Shown here piece after piece: positions 43,220 through 53,584 of a stretch of 64,000 bases of DNA; the stretch's first letter is position 1, and the number at the start of each line of letters is the position of its first letter. The translations under genes were made by a program, and so were the position numbers. The notes beneath the pieces are model-generated. The model saw only the letters and a program-made list of their open reading frames with translations. It was not told the origin of the DNA and made no database searches. Origin of the DNA: Lunularia cruciata (Eukaryota > Streptophyta > Marchantiopsida > Lunulariales > Lunulariaceae); the NCBI GenBank assembly GCA_948567375.1, contig OX419762.1, positions 32,741,465 through 32,805,464 of the forward strand, written 5' to 3'.

Positions 43220-44578
43220 ACTGGATTAACCCACTGACAATAGTCTAAAAGATCAGTGGTTCATTGCACATGGTGATTGCTTTAGAAAATTCTGCCCATA
43301 GTGTGAAATAATACTTTGGATGATTGTAATACCAATAGCTAGAAAGATGATCTAGAGATGAAATTTGATTTGGTAACATCTACAAAGATACATGAGGGAC
43401 TAAGTAGATAAGCTAGAGGTATCACCAAAAGAGTACTTCGACTAATAGGCCTGAGATCAAAACATGCTTGGAAACTTTAGAATCAATAGCTAAGCATATG
43501 ATCTAATGTAGAAACTTGGGGTAGTGACATCTAGAAGGATGTTACACATGATGGAGAACGTAGATCAGATAGAGGTATTACCAAAAGAGCACTTCTACTA
43601 ATAAGGCAAAAGCCAAAAATAACCTAAAAACTTTAAAGCCATTTTTGAAGGCTTAAACGGATGAATTAGGCCTTGAAAATGAAAGATTCCTCCCTCTCAA
43701 GTGATAAAAGCTTACCTTCTCCCCCATGATTTGTCCTTTGAGAGCTTTCCAGTAGTACCTTACCCATGTGATTTTGAGCTTCCTACAAGAAGATTCACTA
43801 AAGATTCCCTTTGGTCAAACCTATTTGACCAACTAGACAAGACAAGGATTGACATGTCACCCATCCAAACAACTAATCCAAGGATGGAGATTGCTGTAGG
43901 TCATCAATCCATGTATCTGATCCAAGGGTGGAGTTTCCTTTGAGGGGATCCTCTTTGCTATGTAATAAAGAGAAGGTGCTCCTTTGGGGCATATGAGGAT
44001 TGAGCGTGAAATATGTATTTTCCCTCTTGAAGAGCTCTCTTGTCCTTGGAGTATTACAATTATATGGACACAAGAATCCCAAAGGTCTTAAGGGACATAT
44101 ATTTGATAGTCCATAGATTCCATCCAATTCATTCTTGCTTTGATACCAATGTAAAAGATAGAAGAGGAAAATAGGAGAACGTAAAATCAAAATAGAAGAT
44201 CACACTAGAATTCTCAAGTGAGTGAAACTCCAAATACCTACCATGAAGTTGGGCTTTGGTATTTATAGTGAAAAAATACAAGGCTCTTGAGATGCTTCCT
44301 TCTCAAAGCTGCCTCCTTGGAATGCAACTAAGTTAGCCAAGAAGCTTCTTACTTGCTATACAAGCTAAGCTAACTATTAGTTTGGTGTACAAGTTACCCA
44401 ATTTTTAGAAGGTACTTGTAAGCTTCAAAATTAGAAATTTCCTAAAAATTTCTAAAACATTCTATCAAGAGGCTTCCTAGATACTTCTAATATTCTTATA
44501 ATTATTAGTTATATTTTGCTTATTTTACTAACTCATTATCATCAGTTAACTCCTCTACTAACTCCATATGAATTATAA
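43220..44578 (-). mobile_element. Second old A-like element, 5' end only
   Basis: A minus-strand LTR at about 44150-44578 (plus-strand TGTAAAAGATAG to CTCCATAT) is preceded by a primer-site relic (GCTTTGATACCA). Leader and gag-start sequence (44059-44149 and 43220-43324) parallels A-young 27340-27530, including the counterpart of GGGCAGGATTTTCT. It is split by a solo B LTR (43325-44058). The rest of the element was not found left of A-old, so it is truncated at about 43220. Confidence 0.7.
43325..44058 (+). mobile_element. Solo LTR of family B in the second A-like relic
   Basis: It starts TGTAATACC and ends GTATTACA (734 bp), with the TATA-like CTATGTAATAAAG near 43958. The flanks ATGAT (43320-43324) and ATTAT (44059-44063) may be a 5-bp duplication with one change. 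It is more diverged than the other copies. Confidence 0.85.
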
Positions 44579-45427
44579 GGAGCGTATTTGCTTTGCCACA
44601 TTATAATGTTTTGACAATAAGCAAACACTTTACAAGTGAGGTATGTAGTCAAGAAATGTGCTGGTTGGAAATGAGGTTATATGGAAGTGCACCAATGCAT
44701 AATATACTTTTCCAATTATTTCAAGAGAGAAGTACATATGGTAACACTTGTAGGGTTTCTTGCGGAAGGTCCATGGGTATTGATTTCACACATAGAGTCC
44801 CGTGGGCACTTTTTGAGTTACACTCTCTTAGATACTACAATTCTTGAAATTAATTTGGTCACATTCGTCTAGATCAGAGAGGGATCTCTTGCTAGCACAA
44901 ATGACATAGCAGGAACGTATGAAAATATTCCATTGGTTGGATGCCAGAGGCAAATTTCCATACAATAAACTTGTCATCTTTCTCCGGCTTCATATGATGA
45001 TGAAAAACCCGAGCTTGAGTAGTACTATGTCCTATTCACAAGAGATGGTATTATATCACATAAGTCTAGACTTACACAAAGTTCCATTAATGCAATATCT
45101 TGATGACTTGGGGTCATAATGATTTTACTATCTCTATCTAGATGAATGTGACCAAATGAATTCTAGCATCTAAGAGAGTGTGCAACCAAATTATTTTCAA
45201 GAATTTTAGCACCCATGGATCTTCTGCAAGAAACCCTACAAGTATAACCTATGGACTTCTCTATTGAAATAATTGAAAAAAAGTATATTATGCATTGGTG
45301 CGCTTTTCTGTAACCTCATTCTCCAACTAGCACATTTCTTCACTACGGCCCTCATTTGTCAATTGTTTTTCTTGTCAACACATTACAATGTGGGGCAAAG
45401 CAAATAAACTCCTCATAATAATATGGA
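44570..45427. repeat. Large inverted repeat (foldback), ~310-bp arms
   Basis: The left arm (about 44570-44885) and the reverse complement of the right arm (about 45130-45427) share long blocks. These include CACCAATGCATAATATACTT, CTTGTAGGGTTTCTTGC, ACACTCTCTTAGAT and AATTTGGTCACATTC. Identity is roughly 75-80% by eye with small gaps. The spacer is about 240 bp. No transposase frame was recognised. It could be a foldback/MITE-like element or an inverted duplication beside the LTR, and its transcript would form a long hairpin. Confidence 0.8.
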
Positions 45428-46076
45428 GGGTGGGTAGCTCTAAGGAAAATGTTCCTAGTTCCTTCCTTTTGCTTTCTTAGACCTAATCTTCCCTTAATAT
45501 TATGAGCCACATGACTTTCTTAACCATAATTACGGTAGGTTGGATCAAGCTCCGTTTTGTTATGTGTATGCTTCTGTTGCAGAATCTGGCTTGGGTGATT
45601 ATGATTGCTGCCCTTAACATGCACATTGATTATTCTCTTTGTGTTTAAAGTGGCAAAATACAAGAGATTCGGCTGAATATTAGCAGTTACATCCACGATA
45701 CAAAATGACCACCTTGAAAAATCGCACAGAGTTCCAAAGTCAAATATGTTTTATTTTTGAAGAGTGTGATAGTTTCTACTGCATGAAAATACTGTTAAAG
45801 AACTCCATCGAAGGAAAAGCTGATCAGATATGCACCAAAAATGGGCTACCGCTGCACGAGTCTAAGTTGCCCAATTACGAAAGGAGAACGAGTCTTGTAC
45901 TCTAAATTATCATCGGAGATCTTCCTGTAAACTCCACAAACTTCAATCACTAGAATGTCGAAACCAAGCTTGATCATGCACTTTTATAGTGACAAACAGC
46001 TGGTCATTGACGCACTAGCTAGCTTAACTTACTTAAATCGTCGGGGACCGCAACGGTTGCATACACTATCCACTTC
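45428..46076. other. Intergenic, no gene recognised
   Basis: The boundary between the retrotransposon cluster and ordinary genic DNA lies here. A short plus-strand frame at 45705-45905 has no recognisable motif. The right end includes the likely 3' untranslated region of the minus-strand nuclease gene. Confidence 0.5.
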
Positions 46077-46610
46077 TCATGGATTGACAATGTCGTTGTT
46101 CAGAATGCTCCCGTTAGGATACTGGATGTAATAGTTTATGCTCGTAGGTCGACCGGGCTCAGCGGTTCCGTAGTTCAAGCGGAACCAGATCTGAACTACG
46201 CCTCCAGCAAGTACAGCATCGTTGATATTCCTCTCGACGTCTGCTGCAAATACTCCACGATTGATGTTCGGGTTCTGTGGGAAGATATTCCAGTTAACGC
46301 TTCCCAGTCCGCCTTGATTTTTGCCAATGATATGACCAGCGTCGTCAGTGGCTCGTCCTGCATCTCGAGCAAATGTTCTAACGGCAGCGTTAGTTGCTGT
46401 CCCTCGGCCAAGATTGGCAGCCGTGACCGTTGCGTACACCCACTCGACGACTGTGAGACTAGGACTGACTCGCCCTCTGGCTGTGCGAGTATGATATTCT
46501 TGAATGGGCTGCTGAGGATTCTGTGGTGCAACCGTGCCTTGTGCAGTAGGCATAGCATTAAGCCACACATCTGCCCCTATGGGCCATGGTTTTGTAGGAC
46601 GAATCAACAT
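46077..46610 (-). CDS. DNA/RNA non-specific endonuclease-like protein (NS_2 type)
   Basis: This single-exon frame of 177 residues has base composition near 50% GC, unlike the neighbouring repeats. The central motif DDAGHIIGKNQGG (residues about 92-104), followed by NWNIFPQNPNINRG and a Glu in DVERNI, matches the His-Me-finger layout (D-x-GH, then Asn and a distal Glu) of the Endonuclease_NS_2 family. Members cut DNA or RNA and are common as domains of bacterial polymorphic toxins. No signal peptide is visible from this Met. The frame is open upstream to a TGA, so an upstream exon is possible. A eukaryotic gene of bacterial or fungal-like type suggests horizontal acquisition. Activity and role are inferred only. 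Confidence 0.65.
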   Translation of the reverse strand: MLIRPTKPWPIGADVWLNAMPTAQGTVAPQNPQQPIQEYHTRTARGRVSPSLTVVEWVYATVTAANLGRGTATNAAVRTFARDAGRATDDAGHIIGKNQGGLGSVNWNIFPQNPNINRGVFAADVERNINDAVLAGGVVQIWFRLNYGTAEPGRPTSINYYIQYPNGSILNNDIVNP

Positions 46611-47220
46611 TGCCTCAACACTAAGCGCTTCCCAAATTCCTACTTGAGAAAGACCAGGATACCTACACCAGCGAGGTTGCGACTCATTTCAGTTGCACAT
46701 GGCCTCAGTCCAGAGTGCTAGCGCTCAAGCTCCGTTGAGCCCGGGAGTTAATGTCTCAGATGTTCATATACTATGAAAGCTTGTCCGGGAGGTCTTAGTG
46801 ACTGCTCAAATACAGATTTCAAACTGCAAGCCTGATAAGCATTTTAGACATCCATTCTTTATACCCAAATCTCCTTGAACTGTAGGATCATCAGATCTAC
46901 TCAAGTCAAGCTTTTCCTCAGCTGCAACTGCTCAGGCTGGTTATGCCAAATGGCATCGGGGGCCTCAGTCAAACTTCTCACATGACAAAAGTCGGGATCA
47001 TTCTTGGTCTTCATCAAGACTTTTGTCAACAAAAGAGGTAAACTTTCCAGCACAGTCGTGATAGGATGATAACCTCAGTATTTTACTAGGTGCCTTCGCC
47101 AAAAAGCCACATACTCTCCACCAACCCAAGCTAAGGCAGTGAGAATGGTTGAAGACCCGATACAGCGTGTAACATTCCTACACAATTTCATGGGCCAACA
47201 AGTGTCCAACATGCGGTCGA

Positions 47221-47256
47221 TAAAGTTCCAGTGTATTTCTATACACTGGAACTTTA
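47221..47256. other. Perfect 16-bp hairpin
   Basis: TAAAGTTCCAGTGTAT (47221-47236) and ATACACTGGAACTTTA (47241-47256) are exact reverse complements with loop TTCT. It is not followed by a T-run and lies in non-coding DNA 70 bases from a dispersed-repeat copy. Confidence 0.8.
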
Positions 47257-47327
47257 CAACTGCGGTGCTGTAACCAGACGGAAACGGAACTCTACGTGGC
47301 AAAATAGATAAAGTTGCTTTAAGTGTA

Positions 47328-47400
47328 AGGCGACCGCGTAGAAAACACGCGATAGAAAACACGAAGGATGGGAAGACCCCGTCAAGCCGTACAAGGTTCC
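47328..47400 (+). repeat. Short dispersed repeat, copy 2 (partial)
   Basis: GGCGACCGCGTAGAAAACAC, then GGATGGGAAGACCCCGTCAA and GCCGTACAAGG. The palindromic end is missing. Confidence 0.8.
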
Positions 47401-47864
47401 TTTAAGTAGTCGATGACATGTGGATAACACGGTAGCAATTGTAAGCCCAATTTTGTTGACAAACTCAAGAAGAAACAGCGTTTTCAAGGTTGGACAGGCT
47501 TAAAGTGATCACAAGAACTGCACCCCAATCAAAGCACTTTACAATGAGCATGTCTTCCGTATTATAAACTTGAGATAAACTATACAGAAGTTGTATATGT
47601 TCTTATGCATTTTTTCCTGTATCATTGACAGATTACAATGGAAACTAAATCTTAAATACGACAGACTGCAGAGAGAGCATGATACTGTTATAAGTCAACT
47701 CCACATTGAATGAACATAAATTTGGCTATCTTTGGGTCGATAACGGTCGAAACAACTATTGTATCGGTAAGGGATCGGGCAACCAAAAAAATGTATGTAT
47801 TTTCGGTTTTCCATCACTAGATTTATGGAGCCGGAGTCCTCAGTTGTTTATTTAGTGAAACGTA

Positions 47865-48537
47865 AAAGGGCGACCGCATAGAAAAAACGAAGGATGGAAG
47901 ACCCGTATCAAGCCTCAAAACAAGGGAGTGACGAAAAAGGTAAATGGGCTAAACCCCAACACAGTCTAGATGAGAAATCAGCACTATGAGAAATTTGCCC
48001 TAGTGCACCTAAGATATTAGAGCTATGCAAGTGGTGTGGTCTGCAAATAACCAGAACATCCTAAGAAGCATCACCTAGTGTGATTGCTCTCTTATGGATT
48101 ATATCAACAGTTGTCCCCTGCAGAATATGTCTAAAATATGTTACAAAGTATGAAAGTGAGAGTGGTACTCCTGGCACCTAACATGAAAAGCTATAGTGTC
48201 CTCCCTTACAAATGTGTCGAATGATGTATCCATAGCTCCATATAACTCTAAGGCTAGAAAAACAACGAGGTGACCACGACACATGCCCATCTACTTGGAG
48301 ACCTTGTAACCTGTTGCTGATCTCACTGCCCATCTAGAGAGAACGGTAAGCACTCCCTCCGAAACAATATCCCGCATAGGATCTATAACCATGACATCTG
48401 CGATAATTACCATGATCATCCCCGGATCTCACCGCCCATCTAGAGAGAACTGAAATCACTCCCTCCAAAACAATATCCTGCCTAGGATCCATAACCATGA
48501 CATCTGCGATGATTACCTGATCATCCCCCGACCAAGT
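47865..48537 (+). repeat. Long dispersed repeat, copy 1 (~670 bp)
   Basis: It begins with the short repeat (GGGCGACCGCATAG, a mutated palindrome TGGGCTAAACCCC). It then aligns over several hundred bases with 56273-56820, sharing AGTGTGATTG, CTCCATATAACTC and CATGACATC-type blocks at about 70% identity by eye. Inside it a ~106-bp segment is tandemly duplicated (starts 48319 and 48425, GATCTCAC[TC]GCCCATC). No coding frame was recognised. Confidence 0.75.
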
Positions 48538-50343
48538 ACACTTTAGTGGAAAGTGGATGTACTAGTAATTTCATTCAAGATCCTACAGCTGGAGCGGCAG
48601 GTCACACAAGTAATCAAAATTCGATAGTGTCCGGGCACTGTCGAAGAAGTGACCAAGTTTTTGACCAAATTCTAGCAAGGCGCTGTCTAACAAGTACGTG
48701 ACATTATTAGTACGGCTCTGGCTCAGCGGCATCATATCCACGAGTTCAAGTTACTGCTCACCACTGCTCACCCTGATATGAACAATATGGGACTGTTTAG
48801 GAGTTTATCAAGCCGATCAAATCCAAGGCATCTGAATAAAACTAGAATTCATTTTCAGTGCAAAGACTTCTGTCTAAAGTTGCTAACCAAAAGGCGTCAT
48901 CTAAATTTCACTGCTATTCACCGAGCCAAGCTGATTGCAAGATTGGTCGACCGAAGGGAAGTACCTTGAAAGTTTCCTCCACCGTTTGATGGGCCAATCC
49001 GTGCTGGAAAAGGTAGCCAATAATTATTTGCGTACTATTTAACAGGTTGAACGTAGCCTTTCCACGCAGGATGTGGATGAAACTTTTAGTTAAGCGGAGT
49101 AACTCTTCCAAGTATTGTTTGCTTGCTCTACGTCATATCCTTCACAAAAACATGTTCATTCTTGTTCCAACCACTATTTAAAAAGTTCATCTCCGGTAAC
49201 TCAGGGAATGTGAGAAAGGGAGAAGATATCAGAAGTCTTGATACGTTGCACTGACTTAAACTGTGAGTGTATTCAACTCATTGATGTAATTTCAGTGTAT
49301 CAAGGCACAAGGGGCACGGATTGGATTCCTTCTCCGAGGAATGTAGTGTCAATCCATTTAAAAAGACTCTGGTGACATTCTCACCAGCTTGTCATTTGGC
49401 AGGTTCCTTGCATTGAAATTCAGTTCAGCCAATATAAGAGTTAATTACTTGATTGAGCAATCACTAGTTAATTCCTCTGCAGAATTTGTGTCAATCTCTC
49501 TTATCGCTTTTACTCTGGAGCATTTATTTATTATTATTAATTTATTAAAGACCTAGTGGGAACCGTGAAATTGGTCTTGATGTCTAAACCCCAACTTTCC
49601 ACTGTACTGTATTTGCACCAAATTACAGTCGATGCTTGAGTCTTCATGATGCCGAGTACTACCGTAGTCCTTTTCCTGCAGTTTACAAGTAACTACAGTA
49701 ACGAAGTTCAGCCAGCTTTTGACCATGAACATCCCTGATTTGCTCCATTCCCTAAGGACATCTCAAATACTTGAAACCTGAATTCATCGTATTCCTCTCG
49801 ACAGATTGTTCCAACAATGCATGTGGAGAAAAGCAAAAGACCAGTGCGCGCATACTGGAGTGAGTGAAAAATCAAATTCGCTATATCTCACCAGAATGAT
49901 CTACTATCACCATTTGTCACCCTTGAATCATTCGGCGATCTTTAAATCAGCTTCTCAGTTTCTGGAAGTCGGGAAAAATTGTAACTCTAGGAATGACAGA
50001 CGTTCTTTGCAAACTTAGCTGTTCTCTACCATAACTTCTCCAGACTTGTATTATCTCTGAAATTTCGACAGGAAGCCTTCTTGTTCGAATAACTTGGAAA
50101 TTGGAAGCTTGTCATCGCCGTTTCTCTGCAGGTGCCTGGGAATTCTGTTATCAACTCGGTTTCAACCTTGTTTCCGCAAGCGCACTAGCGGAAAGACCTT
50201 GGATTGCACATGGGAAATTTTCAAGGAGTAACGCAAGGGTTTAAGGATGTAGCTCAGTTCAGTGCGTCAATGGTTCCAGTCTGCTAAAATGTCTACGTCT
50301 TGTGGGGTTTCCTTGCTCAATTGTCTAGACCACATCTCATGCG
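48538..50343. other. Intergenic, upstream region of the 59K gene
   Basis: No protein motif was recognised in frames such as 48778-48969 or 49806-50018. The right end should contain the promoter and 5' untranslated region of the gene at 50344. An ATG five bases upstream of the chosen start (50339) is in another frame and would make a short upstream ORF. Confidence 0.5.
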
Positions 50344-53300
50344 ATGTACAACTCTAGCCCTCCAATTTTGCGCCATGGTCCTCCTCTGCCATCGTCACAG
50401 CAATTCCAACGTTCCTCTTTGCCTCCGGGGGACCCACTATGGCAGAGGGTGAAATTGCAAGAGCACCTCGCCAGTCTTTTGCAAAATGTCGCTCTTCTAA
50501 AATCAATGTGAGTCTGCCTTCACCCTTCACCCGACGTGTTCTGCTGTGCTGTGTTTTGGTTTGCTTGAACGTTCTCTCTGCTTCATTTTTAACCGGATTA
50601 GAGGAGAGTAGGTGATTCTTGCTATACTTCTCTGAGCGCTTATGGTGATGTGAGTGAAAAGAATGAACGATAGTTGTTTGCCAGCAGACGCACTTCAATA
50701 AGGTGGTATGAACAATTTTACACGGCTGAAGCGTGCACCTGTTTCAGAGGGAATGAATTGGAGGGTATACGATTATTGCAAGCCCGGCCTGATGTTCATA
50801 AGGACGAGTCAGAAGAACGTAAAACTTCCACTGATGAGTCCGCAACGACCGATCGAACATCCAACCTGGGGTTTGCGTCTGGCCCGGTCGCTGCTCGGAA
50901 AGAGCTTGTGCTCAAAGCAGTGGAAGAAAGTTGTAAGGTGTGTCCAGAGTCGGTATCTTTTACGATACAAGCAGCCAAACAATTGCAGGACATCGTAAAA
51001 GTGCAGCTGAAGCCGCTCCAGGAAGTTGTTGATGGAACTGCTGGGCCAGAAAAAGCAGCCGCTGTCGCAAATCTTTTATCTAGAAGGCGAAAATTGTTAC
51101 GCAACAGAAGATGGAGAAGTCGGAAAAGAAGACGTGTAGCCGAGGCCCTACAGAAGGTACTCAAGGTTCAAACTGTGGGAGGTTAGAGGTTTTGGTAACA
51201 AATCTTCGGTAGGATGAAGTCTGTAGGTCATTACTATCAGCTGTTTGCATAAACTTCTTGAAGTCTAGCTCTTAGGTGCATCGGGGTTACAGAGTCAAGG
51301 TTAAAAGTGACGTCCAACGAGTACCGAATGCGTTAATGACGCAAGTCACCGTTGGATGCCTTGCCTGAGTTTTCAGCTATTTCTGCATTTGCAGGAAAGA
51401 GACCGCTATGAAGAAGCTGATCGTGAGGCCGATGAATGGAGGGCGAAAGAAATCGCAAAGTCTATAGCCAAGCGGAAGGTGACATGTCCTCTTGTAGATG
51501 GACTTGTTGCTAGAAAGTATTTCCTCGCTAACTTGATGCAATACACTCGGCGTGCGCATGACCATTCCATTTTCGTCCTAGTACCAAATCTGTCTTGGCT
51601 AGATGCAGCGTTGTTTACTCCCAGACATGGCTCTGTTCTTAGCAACCTTACATGTTAGCAGCACCTATCTGTGAGGCACGTCCTCCGGGCTTTTCAAGGA
51701 TTTCCTCATTAATTCGACTTTGAAATTACTGTCTTGACCTATCGAAGTTTTTGAGGTCTCACATAGCAAGGAATGCAAATTTCAGATGGAGAAGATGAAA
51801 GTGCTGGCGAAGAAAAAGGCTAAAGAGGAAAAGGCTAGACGGCAAGAAGAGGTTGGTTGGTTTCAAATTTTTATCTCATTGGTACAACGCAGCTACTGTA
51901 CAGGTTAATTTAACGAGTTCTGTATTCCATGGCTCAATATACTGCAGGAAAATAGTGTGGATAAGGAAAGTTGCGGTTCATGACCCAATTTATTTGCTTG
52001 AGTATATTTTTGGACTAAAAAATCTTTGCATTGTCAATCCTAGATGGATATGGTTACTCTAGTGGAGAAGCTGCACGAACTGAGAGTTCTTCGTATTGCC
52101 AAGTTGAAGAAACAAGGTTTTGAAGTTTTTGAGGTGTCACATAGCATGTTTAAAAATAATACACCACTCCTTGATAGAGTTGCAAATGCTCCTCGTCTTT
52201 CCGTCTCGCTGTTCATGTGTTGATAGCGTGTTCAAGATGGAAGTTGGAGTTCACTTTAGAAGAAAGTAGGTCTGCAGATTGAGTCTATCTAACAGGGTTG
52301 TACATAAATTACTATGATAACTTGACTAAGCTGCCTGCCAGATCTTGAGTCGGATGGTGGTTGTGTTAGATATTTGAGCTCATCAACCTGGGAGATCTAA
52401 ATTTTCTTCTCAACAGGTCGCTTCTTTCCTGAGGAGGATGACCAATTGATGGAAAGAGTCAAAGCAGTGGTGGCGGAGGAAGAACGCCAAGCTGCTTCAG
52501 CAGCCAACACGAATGCAGCTGCCACTGCCATATTAAATGCGGAGGAAGCCAGAAAGGCTGCTACTGGTTTAGCAAGTTCTTCCAAAGTCGAAGGCACTGA
52601 AGAACCTTGGCGTTTGTCTGTCAATGTACCGAGTTCGGGTATGCCGGACACTGAAAATATTCTTGACAGCAGCTCGAACAGGAGTGCGAATGCTGGTAAA
52701 GTCGGTGATAGCCTAGCTCAAAATCGACCTAACAAACAAAGGAATGGCTTGCTTGAAGGATACGAAGGACTCTCAGCTGCGTTTCAACATTATTATCTTG
52801 GGAGCAATTTCAACATGGGAACATTGATTGAGGTATGGTCCATTCTTTACGAGGGAGAATGGTATGGAGCTCTACTCTGACCGTAATTATTTAAGCCCTT
52901 CTCATAAATGTGCAGTTATTGCTGAACAGGTTGGACGGACTCTCTAATCATGTTGAAGTTCTTACGGTGATTCACCATCTACCGGTTTGATTGGTCGTTT
53001 TCTTTTAGTACAGACAGAATTTCAACTTCACTGTTCTAATCATACAGTACTGGATTGTATATTCAGGTTAGACAAGGTTGGGACGCGTTCATTATGCCGG
53101 GAGGCAGGTATGTGACACTCCCATCATATTCCATTGCAGTGATGTACGAAGATACTGCCGCATTTAATAAGAAGTAGCCATGATATGCCTGATCTTACAG
53201 GGTTGATGCTGATAGAGATTGAAAGGAGTACGAGTTAGCTAAGTTTTGCAGAAGATCCTATAATGGTTATCTAGTCATTTGCAAGATGAAGAGCTTCGAA

Positions 53301-53584
53301 ATGCTTAACACAAGCGAATTGATGGAATTGGTCCGAGCTCGTTGCTCAGAAGATATGTTCCTACTTTTAGGCCGAGAGGATAATGCTTTTAATTACTGGC
53401 TTCGAGTAGCGAAGTCTACAATGTTGACTTGGTGTGTTAGTTCCAATCTCGTAATCCGTTAAACATATGTAGCAGCCGTATCCCGCAACATTGGGTTGAA
53501 GCTCCACCATCTTCAGATGCAGCATGGGCTTCATACCTTGTAAAGCCAAGGCCCAAGAAAAGATGCAGGCGAACAGTGCAGTAA
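50344..53584 (+). CDS. U11/U12-59K: U11/U12 snRNP 59K protein (PDCD7-like), 8 exons
   Basis: This is a component of the minor spliceosome U11/U12 di-snRNP, acting in the nucleus. Predicted exons: 50344-50507, 50748-51156, 51395-51478, 51786-51851, 52044-52116, 52417-52832, 53067-53107, 53476-53584. All introns are GT-AG and the phases agree, giving 453 residues. The N-terminus is Pro-rich (SPPILRHGPPLP). The middle is basic (RRKLLRNRRWRSRKRRR), followed by a long charged helix (KKKAKEEKARRQEE). Then comes IAKLKKQGRFFPEEDDQLME. The C-terminus has LIEVRQGWDAFIMPGGSRIP, then HWVEAPPSSDAAWASYLV, the characteristic PDCD7 end. The exact start is the weakest part. The identity rests on the two C-terminal blocks. 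Confidence 0.8.

Larger units (their letters stand above)
46611..47864. other. Intergenic, with hairpin and one dispersed-repeat copy
   Basis: No gene is recognised. A perfect 16-bp inverted repeat is at 47221-47256, and a short dispersed repeat copy at 47328-47400. The left part should hold the promoter of the minus-strand nuclease gene, but no TATA box was convincing. Confidence 0.5.

Noticed and set aside
47340..47390. Similarity of GGGAAGACCCCGTCAAG to the large-subunit rRNA motif GGAAAGACCCCGTGAA
   Set aside because: Only about a dozen bases agree and the flanks do not. There is no continuous rRNA similarity in any copy of the repeat.
50240..50275. tRNA-like GGATGTAGCTCAGTTCAGTGCG
   Set aside because: It resembles the A-box region of a tRNA, but no cloverleaf, anticodon arm or B box follows at the proper distance.
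50354..50698. 114-codon minus-strand frame
   Set aside because: It is the shadow of exon 1 and intron 1 of the plus-strand 59K gene, whose splice phases and protein similarity are far better supported.
50828..50860. Hammerhead-ribozyme-like CTGATGAGTCCG motif
   Set aside because: The core needs GAAA after stem II, but the sequence continues CAACGACCGATCG. It lies in a well-supported exon of the 59K gene, so it is coding sequence.
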